64,000 bases of DNA from Thermoanaerobacteraceae bacterium. GTDB taxonomy: Bacteria > Bacillota > Thermoanaerobacteria > Thermoanaerobacterales > UBA4877. Each line of letters starts with the position of its first letter. Within the stretch, counting starts at the first letter, position 1. Shown one piece after another: positions 30,888-40,964 of this stretch. The notes beneath the pieces were generated by a model. That model was given only the letters and a program-made list of their open reading frames with translations. It made no database searches and was not told the DNA's origin. Both the position numbers and the translations under genes were made by a program. The DNA is taken from assembly GCA_030016635.1 (NCBI GenBank), contig JASEJQ010000006.1, positions 1 through 64,000 on the forward strand, in the 5' to 3' direction.

Positions 30888-32618
30888 ATGACCAGGATTT
30901 TAAATTATTTAAAGCCCTACTGGTATCTGATAACAGCGGCGCTTGTACTTGTGTTTTTCCAGTCGATGGCGGAACTTTATCTTCCAACACTGATGGCGGA
31001 TATCGTAGATACAGGAATAGTGAATGGGGATGTCAATTATATTATTTCAGTGGGCATAAAAATGCTTTTGGTGGCACTGGGTGGTGCATTCAGTGCAGTG
31101 ATGGCCACCTTTTTCTCCTCCCGTGCATCTATGGGGCTGGGTAAAACCCTTAGAGAGGAGATATTCAAGCATGTAGAGGGGTTCTCCATAAATGAATTTG
31201 ACAGCTTCGGGGCGGCGTCCCTCATAACCAGGACCACAAATGATGTGACACAGATACAGATGGTTACGATGATGTCGCTGAGGATGGTGGCAACGGCGCC
31301 TATAATGGCGATAGGCGGTATAATTATGGCTCTTTCCAGAGCACCAAGCATTTCATGGATATTCCTTGTGGTTATACCCGTTATAGCGTTGGTGATGGTT
31401 ATTGTATCGAGGATTTCGGTCCCACTCTTTGGATCTATTCAGAAAAAGATTGATACCCTCAACAGGGTTTTGAGGGAGAACCTCACGGGAGTGAGGGTTA
31501 TAAGGGCTTTCAACCGGGTGGACTATGAGAATAAGAGATTTAATAAAGCAAATCTGGACCTTACCAATACAGCTATCAGGGTCAACAGGCTGATGGCAGG
31601 TCTTATGCCTATTATAATGTTTATCTTTAACATGACGACCATTGCTATTATATGGTTCGGTAGTGTGAGGATAGACAGGGGGATTATTCAGGTAGGAGAC
31701 CTGATGGCATTTATACAGTATGCCACGCTGATAATGTCTTCTGTGATGATGATCTCAATGATATTCATAATGTATCCAAGGGCCTCGGCATCTGCGGAAA
31801 GGATAAATGAGGTTCTGGATACAACCCCAGAGATAATAGATCCAGTTAGACCTCAAATACCCGCAGAGATTAAAGGTGTGGTGGAGTTTAGGGATGTGAC
31901 ATTCCGCTACCCAGGTGCAGAAGAACCAGTCCTTTCCAATATTACCTTTGGGGCTGAGCCTGGTAAGACCACTGCAATAATAGGCAGTACTGGTGCAGGA
32001 AAGACCACATTGCTCAACCTGATTATGAGGTTTTATGATGCAGAGAAAGGTAGCATACTCATAGATGGGGTAGACATAAGGGAGATACCTCAGGATGTTT
32101 TAAGGTCCAACATAGGCTATGTACCACAGCGTTCTACGCTGTTTACCGGGACTATAGCAGACAATATAAGATATGGGAAAGATGATGCCACAGACGATGA
32201 GGTAAGGCATGCGGCCTCAATAGCTCAGGCCCTTGACTTTATTGAGGAAATGGATGATAAGTTCGACACAATCATTTCAGAGGGAGGTACCAATGTATCG
32301 GGTGGGCAAAAGCAGAGACTCTGCATTGCCAGGGCTATTATAAGAAGGCCAAAGATATATATTTTTGATGACAGCTTTTCTGCCCTTGACTTTAAAACCG
32401 ATGCAAGGCTCAGGCATGCCCTCCATAAAGAGACTAAAAACGCCACGGTCATTATGGTGGCACAAAGGGTTGCCACCATAATGGATGCCGACCAGATTGT
32501 GGTGCTGGATGAAGGTAGAATTGTCGGGATTGGCACTCACAAGGAACTGTATAAAAACTGCGATGTATATAGAGATATTGTGTTATCGCAGTTATCAGAA
32601 GAAGAGGTGGTATTATGA
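30888..32618 (+). CDS. ABC exporter half-transporter with degenerate catalytic site
   Basis: A 576-residue type I exporter half: six membrane helices (about 1-320) and an ATPase domain. Walker A is GSTGAGKTTLLN, signature NVSGGQKQRLCIARA. Walker B reads IYIFDDSFSALD, with Asp where the catalytic Glu should be, as in the TM287/BmrC subunits of asymmetric exporters. AGAAGGGG gives the ATG. The stop overlaps the next gene by 4 bp, so it pairs with it as a heterodimer that exports drugs or lipids. Confidence 0.9.
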   Translation: MTRILNYLKPYWYLITAALVLVFFQSMAELYLPTLMADIVDTGIVNGDVNYIISVGIKMLLVALGGAFSAVMATFFSSRASMGLGKTLREEIFKHVEGFSINEFDSFGAASLITRTTNDVTQIQMVTMMSLRMVATAPIMAIGGIIMALSRAPSISWIFLVVIPVIALVMVIVSRISVPLFGSIQKKIDTLNRVLRENLTGVRVIRAFNRVDYENKRFNKANLDLTNTAIRVNRLMAGLMPIIMFIFNMTTIAIIWFGSVRIDRGIIQVGDLMAFIQYATLIMSSVMMISMIFIMYPRASASAERINEVLDTTPEIIDPVRPQIPAEIKGVVEFRDVTFRYPGAEEPVLSNITFGAEPGKTTAIIGSTGAGKTTLLNLIMRFYDAEKGSILIDGVDIREIPQDVLRSNIGYVPQRSTLFTGTIADNIRYGKDDATDDEVRHAASIAQALDFIEEMDDKFDTIISEGGTNVSGGQKQRLCIARAIIRRPKIYIFDDSFSALDFKTDARLRHALHKETKNATVIMVAQRVATIMDADQIVVLDEGRIVGIGTHKELYKNCDVYRDIVLSQLSEEEVVL

Positions 32619-34468
32619 TGGAGAGACGTCATGGAGGCCATGGTGGTGGGCCGTCTATGGCGAGGGCTGTAGAAAAGCCAAAGGACTTTTGGGGCAGTTT
32701 AAAAAGGCTCTTAGGATATTTAAAACCCTTTGCGGTACAGCTTGTCATAGTATTTGTCATGGCCGCCTTGAGTACCACATTTAATATATTGAGCCCAAGG
32801 GTTATAGGGATGGCCACCACAAAGCTTTTTGAAGGGTTTATGGAGAAGATGCGTCATATACCAGGTGCCGCCATAGATTTCCAGTATATATTGAATATAC
32901 TCATAATTTTGCTGGTACTGTATATCTTGAGTTCGCTCTTTGCTTATGCCCAGCAGTATATCATGGTGGGCATTTCTCAAAAGGTAGTCTTAAACATGAG
33001 GAAGGACATAATGCAAAAGCTCTCAAAACTTCCCCTGAGGTTTTATGACAGTAATTCCCATGGTGATGTCTTAAGTCGTGTGACCAATGATGTGGATAAC
33101 ATAAGCAATACACTACAGCAGAGCATAACACAGCTCATCACCGCAATTGTTACTCTTGTGGGTGTGATAATTATGATGCTTACCATAAGCCCTATCCTTA
33201 CACTTGTTACAGTAATAACGCTGCCGCTCAGCATAATAGCAACCGCTTCCATAGCATCACGTTCGCAGAAATATTTTGCGCGGCAACAGAAGGCCCTGGG
33301 AGAACTGAACGGCCATGTGGAAGAGATGTACGGTGGGCACAACATTGTCAAGGCATTCGGGCATGAGGGGGATGCAGTTAAAGAGTTTATAGAAATTAAT
33401 GATGAGCTATACAACGCCTCATGGAGGGCACAGTTCATGTCAGGCATTATAATGCCCCTAATGAATTTTATAAACAATATAGGATATGTCTTTGTATGTG
33501 CGGCTGGTGGGGTAATGGTGACGAGACAGAGTATAGTTATAGGGGATATCCAGGCGTTCATCCAGTATTCAAGACAGTTCACACAGCCCATAACCCAGAC
33601 AGCCAACATAGTGAATATAATACAGTCTACCCTTGCTTCCGCCGAGAGGGTGTTTCAGATACTGGATGAGCCTGAAGAGATCCCGGATAAAGAGAACGCA
33701 GCCACGATTGAAGATGCAAAGGGAGAAGTGGACTTTGAGCATGTCTATTTCAGCTACAACGAGGACGCTCCGCTGATTGAAGACCTAAACATAAGCGTCA
33801 AATCCGGACAGATGATTGCCATAGTTGGACCGACCGGCGCGGGCAAGACCACCCTTGTAAATCTCCTGATGAGGTTTTATGATGTGCAGAGGGGTAAAAT
33901 TATGGTGGATGGGGTAGACATAATGGATCTAAAGAAGGAAAACCTGCGCAGGATTTTTGGCATGGTCCTCCAGGATACATGGCTTTTTAAAGGGACGATA
34001 AGGGAAAATATAGCCTATGGGAAGGAAGGAGCTACCGAGGAGGAGATATTAAGAGCTGCTAAGGTGGCCAACGCCCATCACTTTATAAAAGCTCTTCCAG
34101 ATGGATACAACACGGTGCTCAATGAGGAGGCCTCAAATATTTCTCAGGGTGAGAAACAGCTTATCACCATTGCCAGGGCTGTACTTGCAGACCCCGACAT
34201 ATTGATACTGGATGAAGCGACGAGCAATGTGGATACGCTTACTGAGGTATATATACAGAAGGCTATGAAGAACCTCATGAGCGGCAGGACCAGCTTTGTC
34301 ATTGCCCACAGACTTTCTACTATAAGGAATGCGGATCTGATTCTTGTTATGAATAATGGTAAAATTATTGAGCAGGGGACACATGATGGACTCTTAAAGC
34401 AGGGCGGATTCTATGCTGACCTCTATAGGAGTCAGTTTTTAGGAGCCTTTGTGGAGGACGCTGTGTGA
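32615..34468 (+). CDS. ABC exporter half-transporter, partner subunit
   Basis: 617 residues with a glycine/histidine-rich N-terminus (MMERRHGGHGGGPSMA), six helices, and an ATPase with Walker A GPTGAGKTTLVN, canonical Walker B ILILDEATSNVD and His in IAHRLS. The signature is NISQGEKQLITIARA rather than LSGGQ. In the heterodimer this subunit supplies the working catalytic Glu. The substrate is unknown; TM288/BmrD-like proteins export many drugs. Confidence 0.9.
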   Translation: MMERRHGGHGGGPSMARAVEKPKDFWGSLKRLLGYLKPFAVQLVIVFVMAALSTTFNILSPRVIGMATTKLFEGFMEKMRHIPGAAIDFQYILNILIILLVLYILSSLFAYAQQYIMVGISQKVVLNMRKDIMQKLSKLPLRFYDSNSHGDVLSRVTNDVDNISNTLQQSITQLITAIVTLVGVIIMMLTISPILTLVTVITLPLSIIATASIASRSQKYFARQQKALGELNGHVEEMYGGHNIVKAFGHEGDAVKEFIEINDELYNASWRAQFMSGIIMPLMNFINNIGYVFVCAAGGVMVTRQSIVIGDIQAFIQYSRQFTQPITQTANIVNIIQSTLASAERVFQILDEPEEIPDKENAATIEDAKGEVDFEHVYFSYNEDAPLIEDLNISVKSGQMIAIVGPTGAGKTTLVNLLMRFYDVQRGKIMVDGVDIMDLKKENLRRIFGMVLQDTWLFKGTIRENIAYGKEGATEEEILRAAKVANAHHFIKALPDGYNTVLNEEASNISQGEKQLITIARAVLADPDILILDEATSNVDTLTEVYIQKAMKNLMSGRTSFVIAHRLSTIRNADLILVMNNGKIIEQGTHDGLLKQGGFYADLYRSQFLGAFVEDAV

Positions 34469-34507
34469 CCCTTGTCTGAACATTTAATCTTATTATAGAT
34501 ATAAAAG

Positions 34508-34548
34508 TACCGCCTCGACTTTATCTGCCCTGGCGGTATAATTTTTTT
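34508..34548 (+). terminator. Rho-independent terminator
   Basis: TACCGCC (34508-34514) pairs with GGCGGTA (34532-34538), followed by TAATTTTTTT. It closes the ABC exporter operon. Confidence 0.75.
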
Positions 34549-34876
34549 GAGCAGGTTTAGTGTCGGTCAAGGGTTCAGAAACATTTTGGCGTTGCTTCGG
34601 TAAGGTGGACATGTCTTTTCCATGGTTTAGTAGCTTTTGCTATCCGCGCATGACTCTCATTCCTTGGCAAAAGTTAAATTATAAGATTAATTTAAAAATA
34701 ATGCTAAAATTATGATAGTATAGTTACTTGAAGCAAAAGCATGAGATAAAAAATGAAAATAGTAGTAATGTTGGAATAAGATACTCAAAAATGCATTATC
34801 AGCATGTTCTACTATTTGCAATAATTGAGAGGAAGGGATAAGCTAAATAAAACCAATAATTTGGGAGGGGGAAAAC
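34549..34876. other. Non-coding gap before the oligopeptide operon
   Basis: About 330 bp without a supportable gene. The first part (34553-34675) has higher GC and could be an eroded gene, but I cannot match it to any family. The second part is AT-rich and should hold the promoter of the peptide transporter; no convincing -35/-10 pair stands out. AATTTGGGAGGGGG before 34877 is the ribosome site of the next gene. Confidence 0.5.
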
Positions 34877-36655
34877 ATGAAAAAGAAAGTACCTGTATTT
34901 TTAGTGCTTTTACTGACAGCTGTGCTCATACTAACATCCTGCAGTTCATCAACTTCTGGTTCTGACCAGAACCAGCCGCAGCAACAGGCTCAGCAGCCGC
35001 CTGCTCAGGGTTCAGGCCCTGTGGATGTCTCTAAATCAGAGTCTTCGGTGGTAAAGCTTATAGAGGCTTCAAACCCTGCCAACCTACCGGCTGCAGCCAA
35101 GAACAGGCCGGATACCCTGATAGTGGGTACGACAGCCCCATCAGGAAAGTTTAACCCTATCTATGCAGACTCAGTATATGACTCATATGTTACAGAGCTT
35201 GTCTTTGATGGACTTTTGATGAACGACGAGAAGGGCAACCCGACGCCCAATGTGGCAGAGAGCTGGGATATATCAGAGGACGGCAAGACATATACATTCC
35301 ATTTGAAAAAGGGTATAAAGTTTACCAGTGGACAGGAGCTTACCGCAAAGGATGTGGAATTTACATACACAGCCATAGCAGACCCTAACTATGATGGCCC
35401 CAGGATGGATTCCGTGATGGACCTTGTGGGCTATGATGAGTATCATAACGACAAGGATGGCAAAGTGCCGAAGCTTGAAGGCATCAAGGTGATAGATGAC
35501 TATACCATCTCATTTACTCTCAAGGATGTAAAGGCTTCAGCACTAATAAGCGATTTTGGCTATGGGATTATGAGTAAAGACTACTATAACTTCGAGAAGG
35601 GCAACATACAGAAGCTCAAGGACCTTTTCTTAAAGCCTATGGGCTCCGGTGCATATGTATTTAAGGATTATAAGGCCGGGCAGGAGATAGACTTTGAGGC
35701 TAACCCAAATTACTGGAAGGGCGCCCCCAAGATAAAGAATATAGTCATGAAGGTTACCAATGCTGATACGGTCATACAGGAGCTTACCACGGGTGGAGTG
35801 GATGTGGATATAGTAGCGGCCAGGCCGGAGAACATTAAGATGCTACAGGACGCAGGATTTATAAACATCATACACTATCCGTCCAACAGCTATGGATACA
35901 TGGGATGGAACATGCGCCTTGATAAATTCAAGGACAAGAGAGTAAGACAGGCCCTCATGTATGGCCTCAACCGCCAGGGTTTCATTGATGCATACTATAA
36001 GGGATACGGCCAGGTCTGCAATGCACCTGTATCCTTAGTATCGTGGGCATACACCGATGACATCAACAAATACCCCTACGACCCGGACAAGGCAAATCAG
36101 CTCTTAGATGAGGCCGGATGGGTTAAGGGCAGTGATGGCTTCCGCTATAAAGACGGCGAAAAGTTTGTCATACACTGGATGACATACACAGGCAGTAAAT
36201 ATGTTGATACCCTCATACCGATAGTAAAGGACAACTGGGGTAAGCTGGGCATAGAGGTAGTGCCTGAGCTTATGGAGTTTTCAACCCTTTCCACAAAGGT
36301 ATACGACGAACAGAACTTTGAGCTATATAACATGGCATGGTCGCTCTCTATAGACCCCGACCCATCTGGAATATTCGCCATATCCCAGGACGTGAAGGGT
36401 GGATTTAACTCAGTAGGATGGAGAAATGATGAGAGTGAGAAACTCATTGAACAGGGCCTCAGAGAAACAGACCAGCAAAAGAGAAAGGAAATCTATCAGC
36501 AATGGATAAAACTGGCAAATGATGATCTTCCCTACCTGTTCTTGAGCTATTCCGATGATGCATATGGCATAAGCTCAAGAGTAAAGGGATTGAAGATAAC
36601 ACCATATGAGGATTGGACATATTACATCTATCAGGCTGAGCTGGTAAATCCATAG
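34877..36655 (+). CDS. Oligopeptide/dipeptide ABC transporter substrate-binding lipoprotein
   Basis: A 592-residue SBP family 5 protein with signal peptide and lipobox (LILTSCSSS, Cys near residue 22), a Q/P-rich linker, then the family signature: PTPNVAESWDISEDGKTYTF followed by HLKKGIKFTSGQELTAKDVE. NMRLDKFKDKRVRQALMYGL is the second conserved block. It binds peptides (or nickel, or sugars in some members) outside the membrane. It leads a five-gene operon with two permeases and two ATPases. A stem-loop follows its stop. Confidence 0.9.
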   Translation: MKKKVPVFLVLLLTAVLILTSCSSSTSGSDQNQPQQQAQQPPAQGSGPVDVSKSESSVVKLIEASNPANLPAAAKNRPDTLIVGTTAPSGKFNPIYADSVYDSYVTELVFDGLLMNDEKGNPTPNVAESWDISEDGKTYTFHLKKGIKFTSGQELTAKDVEFTYTAIADPNYDGPRMDSVMDLVGYDEYHNDKDGKVPKLEGIKVIDDYTISFTLKDVKASALISDFGYGIMSKDYYNFEKGNIQKLKDLFLKPMGSGAYVFKDYKAGQEIDFEANPNYWKGAPKIKNIVMKVTNADTVIQELTTGGVDVDIVAARPENIKMLQDAGFINIIHYPSNSYGYMGWNMRLDKFKDKRVRQALMYGLNRQGFIDAYYKGYGQVCNAPVSLVSWAYTDDINKYPYDPDKANQLLDEAGWVKGSDGFRYKDGEKFVIHWMTYTGSKYVDTLIPIVKDNWGKLGIEVVPELMEFSTLSTKVYDEQNFELYNMAWSLSIDPDPSGIFAISQDVKGGFNSVGWRNDESEKLIEQGLRETDQQKRKEIYQQWIKLANDDLPYLFLSYSDDAYGISSRVKGLKITPYEDWTYYIYQAELVNP

Positions 36656-36661
36656 AAGTCT

Positions 36662-36687
36662 TTGTGCCCGGCTAATGCCGGGCACAA
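36662..36687 (+). other. Intercistronic stem-loop after the peptide-binding protein gene
   Basis: TTGTGCCCGGC (36662-36672) and GCCGGGCACAA (36677-36687) form a perfect 11-bp stem with a tetraloop. No T run follows. It likely stabilises the mRNA of the abundant binding protein relative to the permease genes. Confidence 0.75.
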
Positions 36688-36707
36688 TTACAAAAAGGGG
36701 TGAGATG

Positions 36708-37670
36708 ATGAGGCAGTACATAACGAGAAGACTTATACAGATGATACCTATACTCATAGGCATATCCATACTTCTTTTCTTTATACTGCAACTGGCGCCT
36801 GGCGATATATTTTCAACCATGATGAATCCGCATATGACAGCCGAAATGAAGGAAGAGCTCAGGCATCAGCTTCACTTAGACCAGCCTGCATATATCCAGT
36901 ATTTCTACTGGGTGCAGGGGGTCCTGAAGGGTGATTTTGGGGACTCATTCTATTTTAAGCAGCCCGTCACAAGGGTTATAAACACTTATATATGGAATTC
37001 ATTCCTTCTTTCTCTTGTATCCTTTATCTTGAGTGTAATAATATCAATACCCATTGGCGTAATATCCGCCACGAGGCAGTATTCAAGGTTTGACTATTTC
37101 TTTACAGTGGTAGCCCTTATAGGGATATCCATCCCTTCCTTTTATTTTGGGCTTTTGCTTATCAAATGGTTCTCTGTAGACCTGAAGCTGTTTCCTGTGT
37201 CCGGCATGATGACGCCGGGGGTAAATTTTGTGGGCATGGAAAAAGCAGCAGATATACTCTATCATATGGCCCTGCCATGCATCGTCCTAACTTTGAGCAG
37301 CGTGGCTGGACTCATGAGGTACACACGTTCATCCATGCTGGAGGTCATAAGACAGGACTATATAAAGACAGCCAGGGCCAAGGGGCTCAGGGAGAGGGTT
37401 GTGATATATAAACATGCTTTGAGGAATGCTATGATACCTGTCATAACCATTTTCGGCATGTGGCTTCCTGGCCTGTTTTCGGGTGCTATAATCACCGAGT
37501 CCATCTTTAACTGGCCGGGCATAGGGCCTATAGAGCTTTTAGCTGTGAACAACAGGGATTATCCCCTGCTGATGGGAATAAACCTGATATTAGCCCTCCT
37601 TACTCTCCTTGGCAACCTGATAGCAGACATTACATATGCACTGGTTGACCCGAGGATCAGGTTGAAGTGA
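36708..37670 (+). CDS. Peptide ABC transporter permease (DppB/OppB type)
   Basis: A 320-residue permease beginning MRQYITRRLIQMIPILIGIS, with APGDIF and six membrane helices. The EAA coupling loop is DYIKTARAKGLRERVVIYKH, the contact to the ATPases. ATG 36708 was chosen over 36705 for spacing to GGGGTGA. Confidence 0.92.
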   Translation: MRQYITRRLIQMIPILIGISILLFFILQLAPGDIFSTMMNPHMTAEMKEELRHQLHLDQPAYIQYFYWVQGVLKGDFGDSFYFKQPVTRVINTYIWNSFLLSLVSFILSVIISIPIGVISATRQYSRFDYFFTVVALIGISIPSFYFGLLLIKWFSVDLKLFPVSGMMTPGVNFVGMEKAADILYHMALPCIVLTLSSVAGLMRYTRSSMLEVIRQDYIKTARAKGLRERVVIYKHALRNAMIPVITIFGMWLPGLFSGAIITESIFNWPGIGPIELLAVNNRDYPLLMGINLILALLTLLGNLIADITYALVDPRIRLK

Positions 37671-37687
37671 TAGGGGGATGAGATGAT

Positions 37688-38605
37688 ATGGAAGCAAAGT
37701 CTATTGAGGATGTAAGAGAGCTTGCCACAGAGGACATAATGAGTCCGTGGAAGCTGGCGTGGAGACGCCTTAAAAAGAATAAGCTGGCCATGCTGGGGCT
37801 TTATATACTTGCCATTATGGTCTTGCTGTCCGTAGTAGGGCCACTCGTATCTCCATATACAATGGAACAGATGGACCTTTCCAATATACAGTCACCGCCA
37901 TCTTTGGCCCACCCCATGGGCACGGATGAGGTGGGGAGGGATGTGATGACCAGACTCTTTTATGCTGGGAGAATCTCATTATCGGTGGGCCTTTTTGCGG
38001 TGGTCATAAGTGTGGTCATAGGTAGCGTGCTGGGCGGAATAGCGGGTTACTACGGTGGATTTATTGATTCTTTGATAATGCGTATAGTGGATATATTTAT
38101 GTCATTCCCATTTTTACCGCTCCTTATAACAATTGCTGCGGTGATGTCAGACTGGAAAGTACCGCCGCAGTACAGGATGTTTGTGGTCATGATATTGATT
38201 GGAATCTTAAGCTGGCCAGGCCTGGCCAGGATAGTAAGAGGTCAGATACTGTCATTGAGAGAACAGGAGTTTATGCAGGCCGCAGAAGCCCTTGGCATAC
38301 GGGATAGGAGGAAGATATTCCGTCACCTGCTGCCCAATACCTATGCCTCCATTATAGTTTCGGCCACCCTGGACTTGGGTAGTGCCATACTCACAGAATC
38401 ATCATTGAGCTTTTTAGGTTTAGGTGTAACACCACCTACCCCTTCATGGGGTCAGATGGTGCAGGTGGCGAGAGACTTGTATACCCTGCAGATGCAGCCG
38501 TGGCTCTGGATACCCCCCGGCATATGTATATTCCTGACTGTTATGGCAATTAATCTTTTTGGCGACGGCCTCAGGGATGCCTTAGACCCAAGGCTTAAGA
38601 GATAG
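37688..38605 (+). CDS. Peptide ABC transporter permease (DppC/OppC type)
   Basis: 305 residues with the DppC features HPMGTDEVGRDVMTRLFYAG, SLSVGLFAVVISVVIGSVLG, EAA loop FMQAAEALGIRDRRKIFRH and SSLSFLGLGVTPPTPSWGQM. It forms the pore with the preceding permease. It contains two overlapping copies of the 9-mer motif (38214-38227), encoding Trp-Pro-Gly-Leu-Ala-Arg just before the coupling helix. Confidence 0.92.
   Translation: MEAKSIEDVRELATEDIMSPWKLAWRRLKKNKLAMLGLYILAIMVLLSVVGPLVSPYTMEQMDLSNIQSPPSLAHPMGTDEVGRDVMTRLFYAGRISLSVGLFAVVISVVIGSVLGGIAGYYGGFIDSLIMRIVDIFMSFPFLPLLITIAAVMSDWKVPPQYRMFVVMILIGILSWPGLARIVRGQILSLREQEFMQAAEALGIRDRRKIFRHLLPNTYASIIVSATLDLGSAILTESSLSFLGLGVTPPTPSWGQMVQVARDLYTLQMQPWLWIPPGICIFLTVMAINLFGDGLRDALDPRLKR
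38214..38227. repeat. Overlapping palindromic pair of GGCCAGGCC
   Basis: GGCCAGGCC (38214-38222) and its complement GGCCTGGCC (38219-38227) share four bases, making the 14-bp palindrome GGCCAGGCCTGGCC inside the permease gene. Confidence 0.9.
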
Positions 38606-38617
38606 GAGGGATGTATT

Positions 38618-39592
38618 GTGGCAGATGACCTGTTAGCCATACACGATTTAAGGACATATTTCTACACAGAAGACGGATTGGTTAAGGCTGTCGATGGTGT
38701 CAGCTTTAAAATAAAAAAAGGTGAGGTACTGGGCGTTGTTGGCGAATCGGGATGTGGCAAGAGCATAACGGCCATGTCAATTTTAAAGCTGATTGATCCT
38801 CCTGGGAAGATAATATCTGGAGACGTCATTTTTGAGGGAATCAACCTTATAGAACTAAAAGAGGATGATATACGTAAGATTAGAGGAGCCAGTATATCCG
38901 TCATATTTCAGGAGCCTATGACCTCATTAAACCCGGTATTTACCATTGGCGACCAGATAGGGGAGGCCATAATGCTCCATCAGGACCTTGATAAGGTAAA
39001 TGCAAGGAAAAAGGCCATAGAGATGCTTAAAACTGTGGGCATCCCACGGGCAGATGAGGTGGTGGATGAATATCCCCATGAGCTCTCCGGTGGAATGAGG
39101 CAGAGGGCAATGATAGCCATGGCCATCTCCTGCAATCCCAAGCTCCTCATAGCCGATGAGCCTACGACAGCACTGGATGTTACCATACAGGCCCAGATAC
39201 TGGAGCTCATGAGGAATCTGAAAAATGACCTGGGTTCCTCAGTCATGCTGATTACCCATGACCTTGGCGTGGTGGCAGAAATGGCCGATTATGTCATAGT
39301 AATGTATGCCGGAAAAATTGTTGAGGAGGCTGAGGTGGTAGAGCTTTTTAAAAATGCCAAACACCCATATACCATAGGACTTTTGCAGTCCAAACCTGTG
39401 ATAATGAGAGATGAGGATAGATTAAACTCCATACCCGGACAGGTGCCAAACCCATTACACATGCCATCAGGATGCTATTTTCACCCACGCTGCAGCCATG
39501 CAATGGATATTTGCAGGGAAAGCCAGCCGGAGCTCAAAGAGGTATGTGAAGGACATAAAGCGGCATGCTGGCTCTATGAAGGAGTGATATAA
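38618..39592 (+). CDS. Peptide ABC transporter ATPase (DppD/OppD type)
   Basis: 324 residues with Walker [12 protein letters not shown]-loop [10 protein letters not shown], signature [12 protein letters not shown], Walker [13 protein letters not shown] and the C-terminal Cys-rich oligopeptide extension ([20 protein letters not shown]) that in this family can bind an Fe-S cluster. GTG start after AGGAGGG. The stop codon overlaps the next start by one base. Confidence 0.93.
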   Translation: MADDLLAIHDLRTYFYTEDGLVKAVDGVSFKIKKGEVLGVVGESGCGKSITAMSILKLIDPPGKIISGDVIFEGINLIELKEDDIRKIRGASISVIFQEPMTSLNPVFTIGDQIGEAIMLHQDLDKVNARKKAIEMLKTVGIPRADEVVDEYPHELSGGMRQRAMIAMAISCNPKLLIADEPTTALDVTIQAQILELMRNLKNDLGSSVMLITHDLGVVAEMADYVIVMYAGKIVEEAEVVELFKNAKHPYTIGLLQSKPVIMRDEDRLNSIPGQVPNPLHMPSGCYFHPRCSHAMDICRESQPELKEVCEGHKAACWLYEGVI

Positions 39593-40557
39593 TGGGTGAG
39601 GTTTTGCTTAAGGTGAACAACCTCAAGAAGTATTTTTCAATAACAGCAGGTGTCTTTCAACACACGGTGGGGTATGTAAGGGCAGTGGATGGAGTATCTT
39701 TTGAGATAAATAAGGGTGAGACGCTTGGCCTTGTCGGGGAATCGGGATGCGGTAAGACAACACTGGGACGGACGATAATAAGGTTACAGGATAGGACATC
39801 TGGAGAAGTATATTTTAAGGATAAGGATGTCTTTAAACTAAAAAGAGAAGAACTCAGGAAGCTAAGGCCGAAAATGCAGATAATATTTCAGGACCCATAC
39901 AGTTCACTAAACCCAAGGATGACTGTGGGAGAGATAGTAGGCGAGGCGCTCTTAGAGCATAATATGGCTAAACGAAATGAGCTACAGGACAGAGTGGTAA
40001 AGGCCTTAGAGATGTGCGGCCTTAGCTCATATCACATAAGAAGATATCCCCATGAGTTTTCAGGAGGCCAGAGACAGAGGATAGGTATAGCGAGGGCATT
40101 GATTTTAGACCCGGACTTCATTGTGGCCGACGAGCCGGTATCTGCACTGGACGTATCCATTCAGGCGCAGATTGTAAATCTTCTGATGGACCTGCAGCAG
40201 AGCTATGGTTTTACCTACCTGTTTATTTCCCACGACCTCAGTGTGGTAAAGCACATAAGCCACAGGGTAGGTGTCATGTACCTTGGTTCTATGGTTGAGA
40301 TGGCAGATAAGAAGGAACTTTACGAAAACCCGCTGCACCCATACACAAAAGCTCTTCTATCTGCCGTGCCGATACCAGACCCAACCCTTAAGCGGGAGAG
40401 GATAATACTGGAGGGCGACATACCCAGTCCTGCCAATCCGCCGTCAGGCTGTAAGTTTCATACTCGCTGCCCCTTTGTAATGAAAAAGTGCAGCGAGGAA
40501 ATACCCGAATACAAAGATGCAGGAAGTGGGCACTTTGTTGCCTGCCATCTGTTATAG
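39592..40557 (+). CDS. Peptide ABC transporter ATPase (DppF/OppF type)
   Basis: 321 residues with Walker [23 protein letters not shown], signature [12 protein letters not shown], Walker [13 protein letters not shown], and the C-terminal [20 protein letters not shown]. It pairs with the DppD-type ATPase. The last enzyme-like member of the operon; a tiny membrane gene follows. Confidence 0.93.
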   Translation: MGEVLLKVNNLKKYFSITAGVFQHTVGYVRAVDGVSFEINKGETLGLVGESGCGKTTLGRTIIRLQDRTSGEVYFKDKDVFKLKREELRKLRPKMQIIFQDPYSSLNPRMTVGEIVGEALLEHNMAKRNELQDRVVKALEMCGLSSYHIRRYPHEFSGGQRQRIGIARALILDPDFIVADEPVSALDVSIQAQIVNLLMDLQQSYGFTYLFISHDLSVVKHISHRVGVMYLGSMVEMADKKELYENPLHPYTKALLSAVPIPDPTLKRERIILEGDIPSPANPPSGCKFHTRCPFVMKKCSEEIPEYKDAGSGHFVACHLL

Positions 40558-40569
40558 GCGGTGGTAAAG

Positions 40570-40728
40570 ATGAAGGATGAAGATGAAAAGGATATTAAGC
40601 TGGAATGGAAGGATATACTGGCATTGATGATAGCCCAGCTTGAAATATTGCTGCCCATGGCGTTAGTCTCCATAGCCGCTATGGCAGTGGTATTGTATCT
40701 GATTATGAGGGTGTGGCTTAAGACATGA
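40570..40728 (+). CDS. 52-residue single-pass membrane protein at operon end
   Basis: Starts 12 bp after the DppF-type stop; product begins MKDEDEKDIKLEWKDILAL and contains one hydrophobic helix (LLPMALVSIAAMAVVLYLIM) then a basic end. GGTGG at 40561-40565 is a weak ribosome site; a GTG at 40561 in frame is the alternative start. Function unknown; it may be an accessory of the transporter, since it lies before the terminator. Confidence 0.55.
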   Translation: MKDEDEKDIKLEWKDILALMIAQLEILLPMALVSIAAMAVVLYLIMRVWLKT

Positions 40729-40753
40729 TCGTTTAACAATAAGCATAATATTA

Positions 40754-40800
40754 TTGGCCTGGCCATGATAAACCTTAGATATCACCGGCCAGGCTTTTCT
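40754..40800 (+). terminator. Terminator built from the 9-mer motif
   Basis: GGCCTGGCC (40756-40764) pairs with GGCCAGGCT (40787-40795, one mismatch to the motif), followed by TTTTCT. Another terminator using an inverted pair of the repeated motif. Confidence 0.7.
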
Positions 40801-40857
40801 ATTCTTATTTGACCGGTGAGTATTCTTATTTGACCGGCGGGGACGGTTCTCGCGGCT
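40800..40857. repeat. Short tandem repeat with REP-like tail
   Basis: TATTCTTATTTGACCGG occurs at 40800-40816 and again at 40821-40837 (period 21 bp), then GGGGACGGTTCTCGCGGCTC. The GGGGACGGTTCT core is typical of short interspersed repeats in Firmicutes genomes that are often linked with REP-associated transposases; no such transposase is in this window. Confidence 0.6.
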
Positions 40858-40964
40858 CATAATTTTTCTATAAGGGAAAAGCATAATATCTCATTGACAT
40901 ATGCTTGCATTATTATACAATATATATTATAATTTATTCAAAAAGCAGGTAGGGGGAGGAGAAA

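Noticed and set aside
33043-33609. 188-residue open frame antisense to the second ABC exporter gene
   Set aside because: It mirrors a strongly conserved coding region and has no ribosome site; such shadows are common here.
34593-34660. Short reverse-strand frame starting MSTLPKQRQN
   Set aside because: About 36 residues, no ribosome site, no family; not enough to call a gene.
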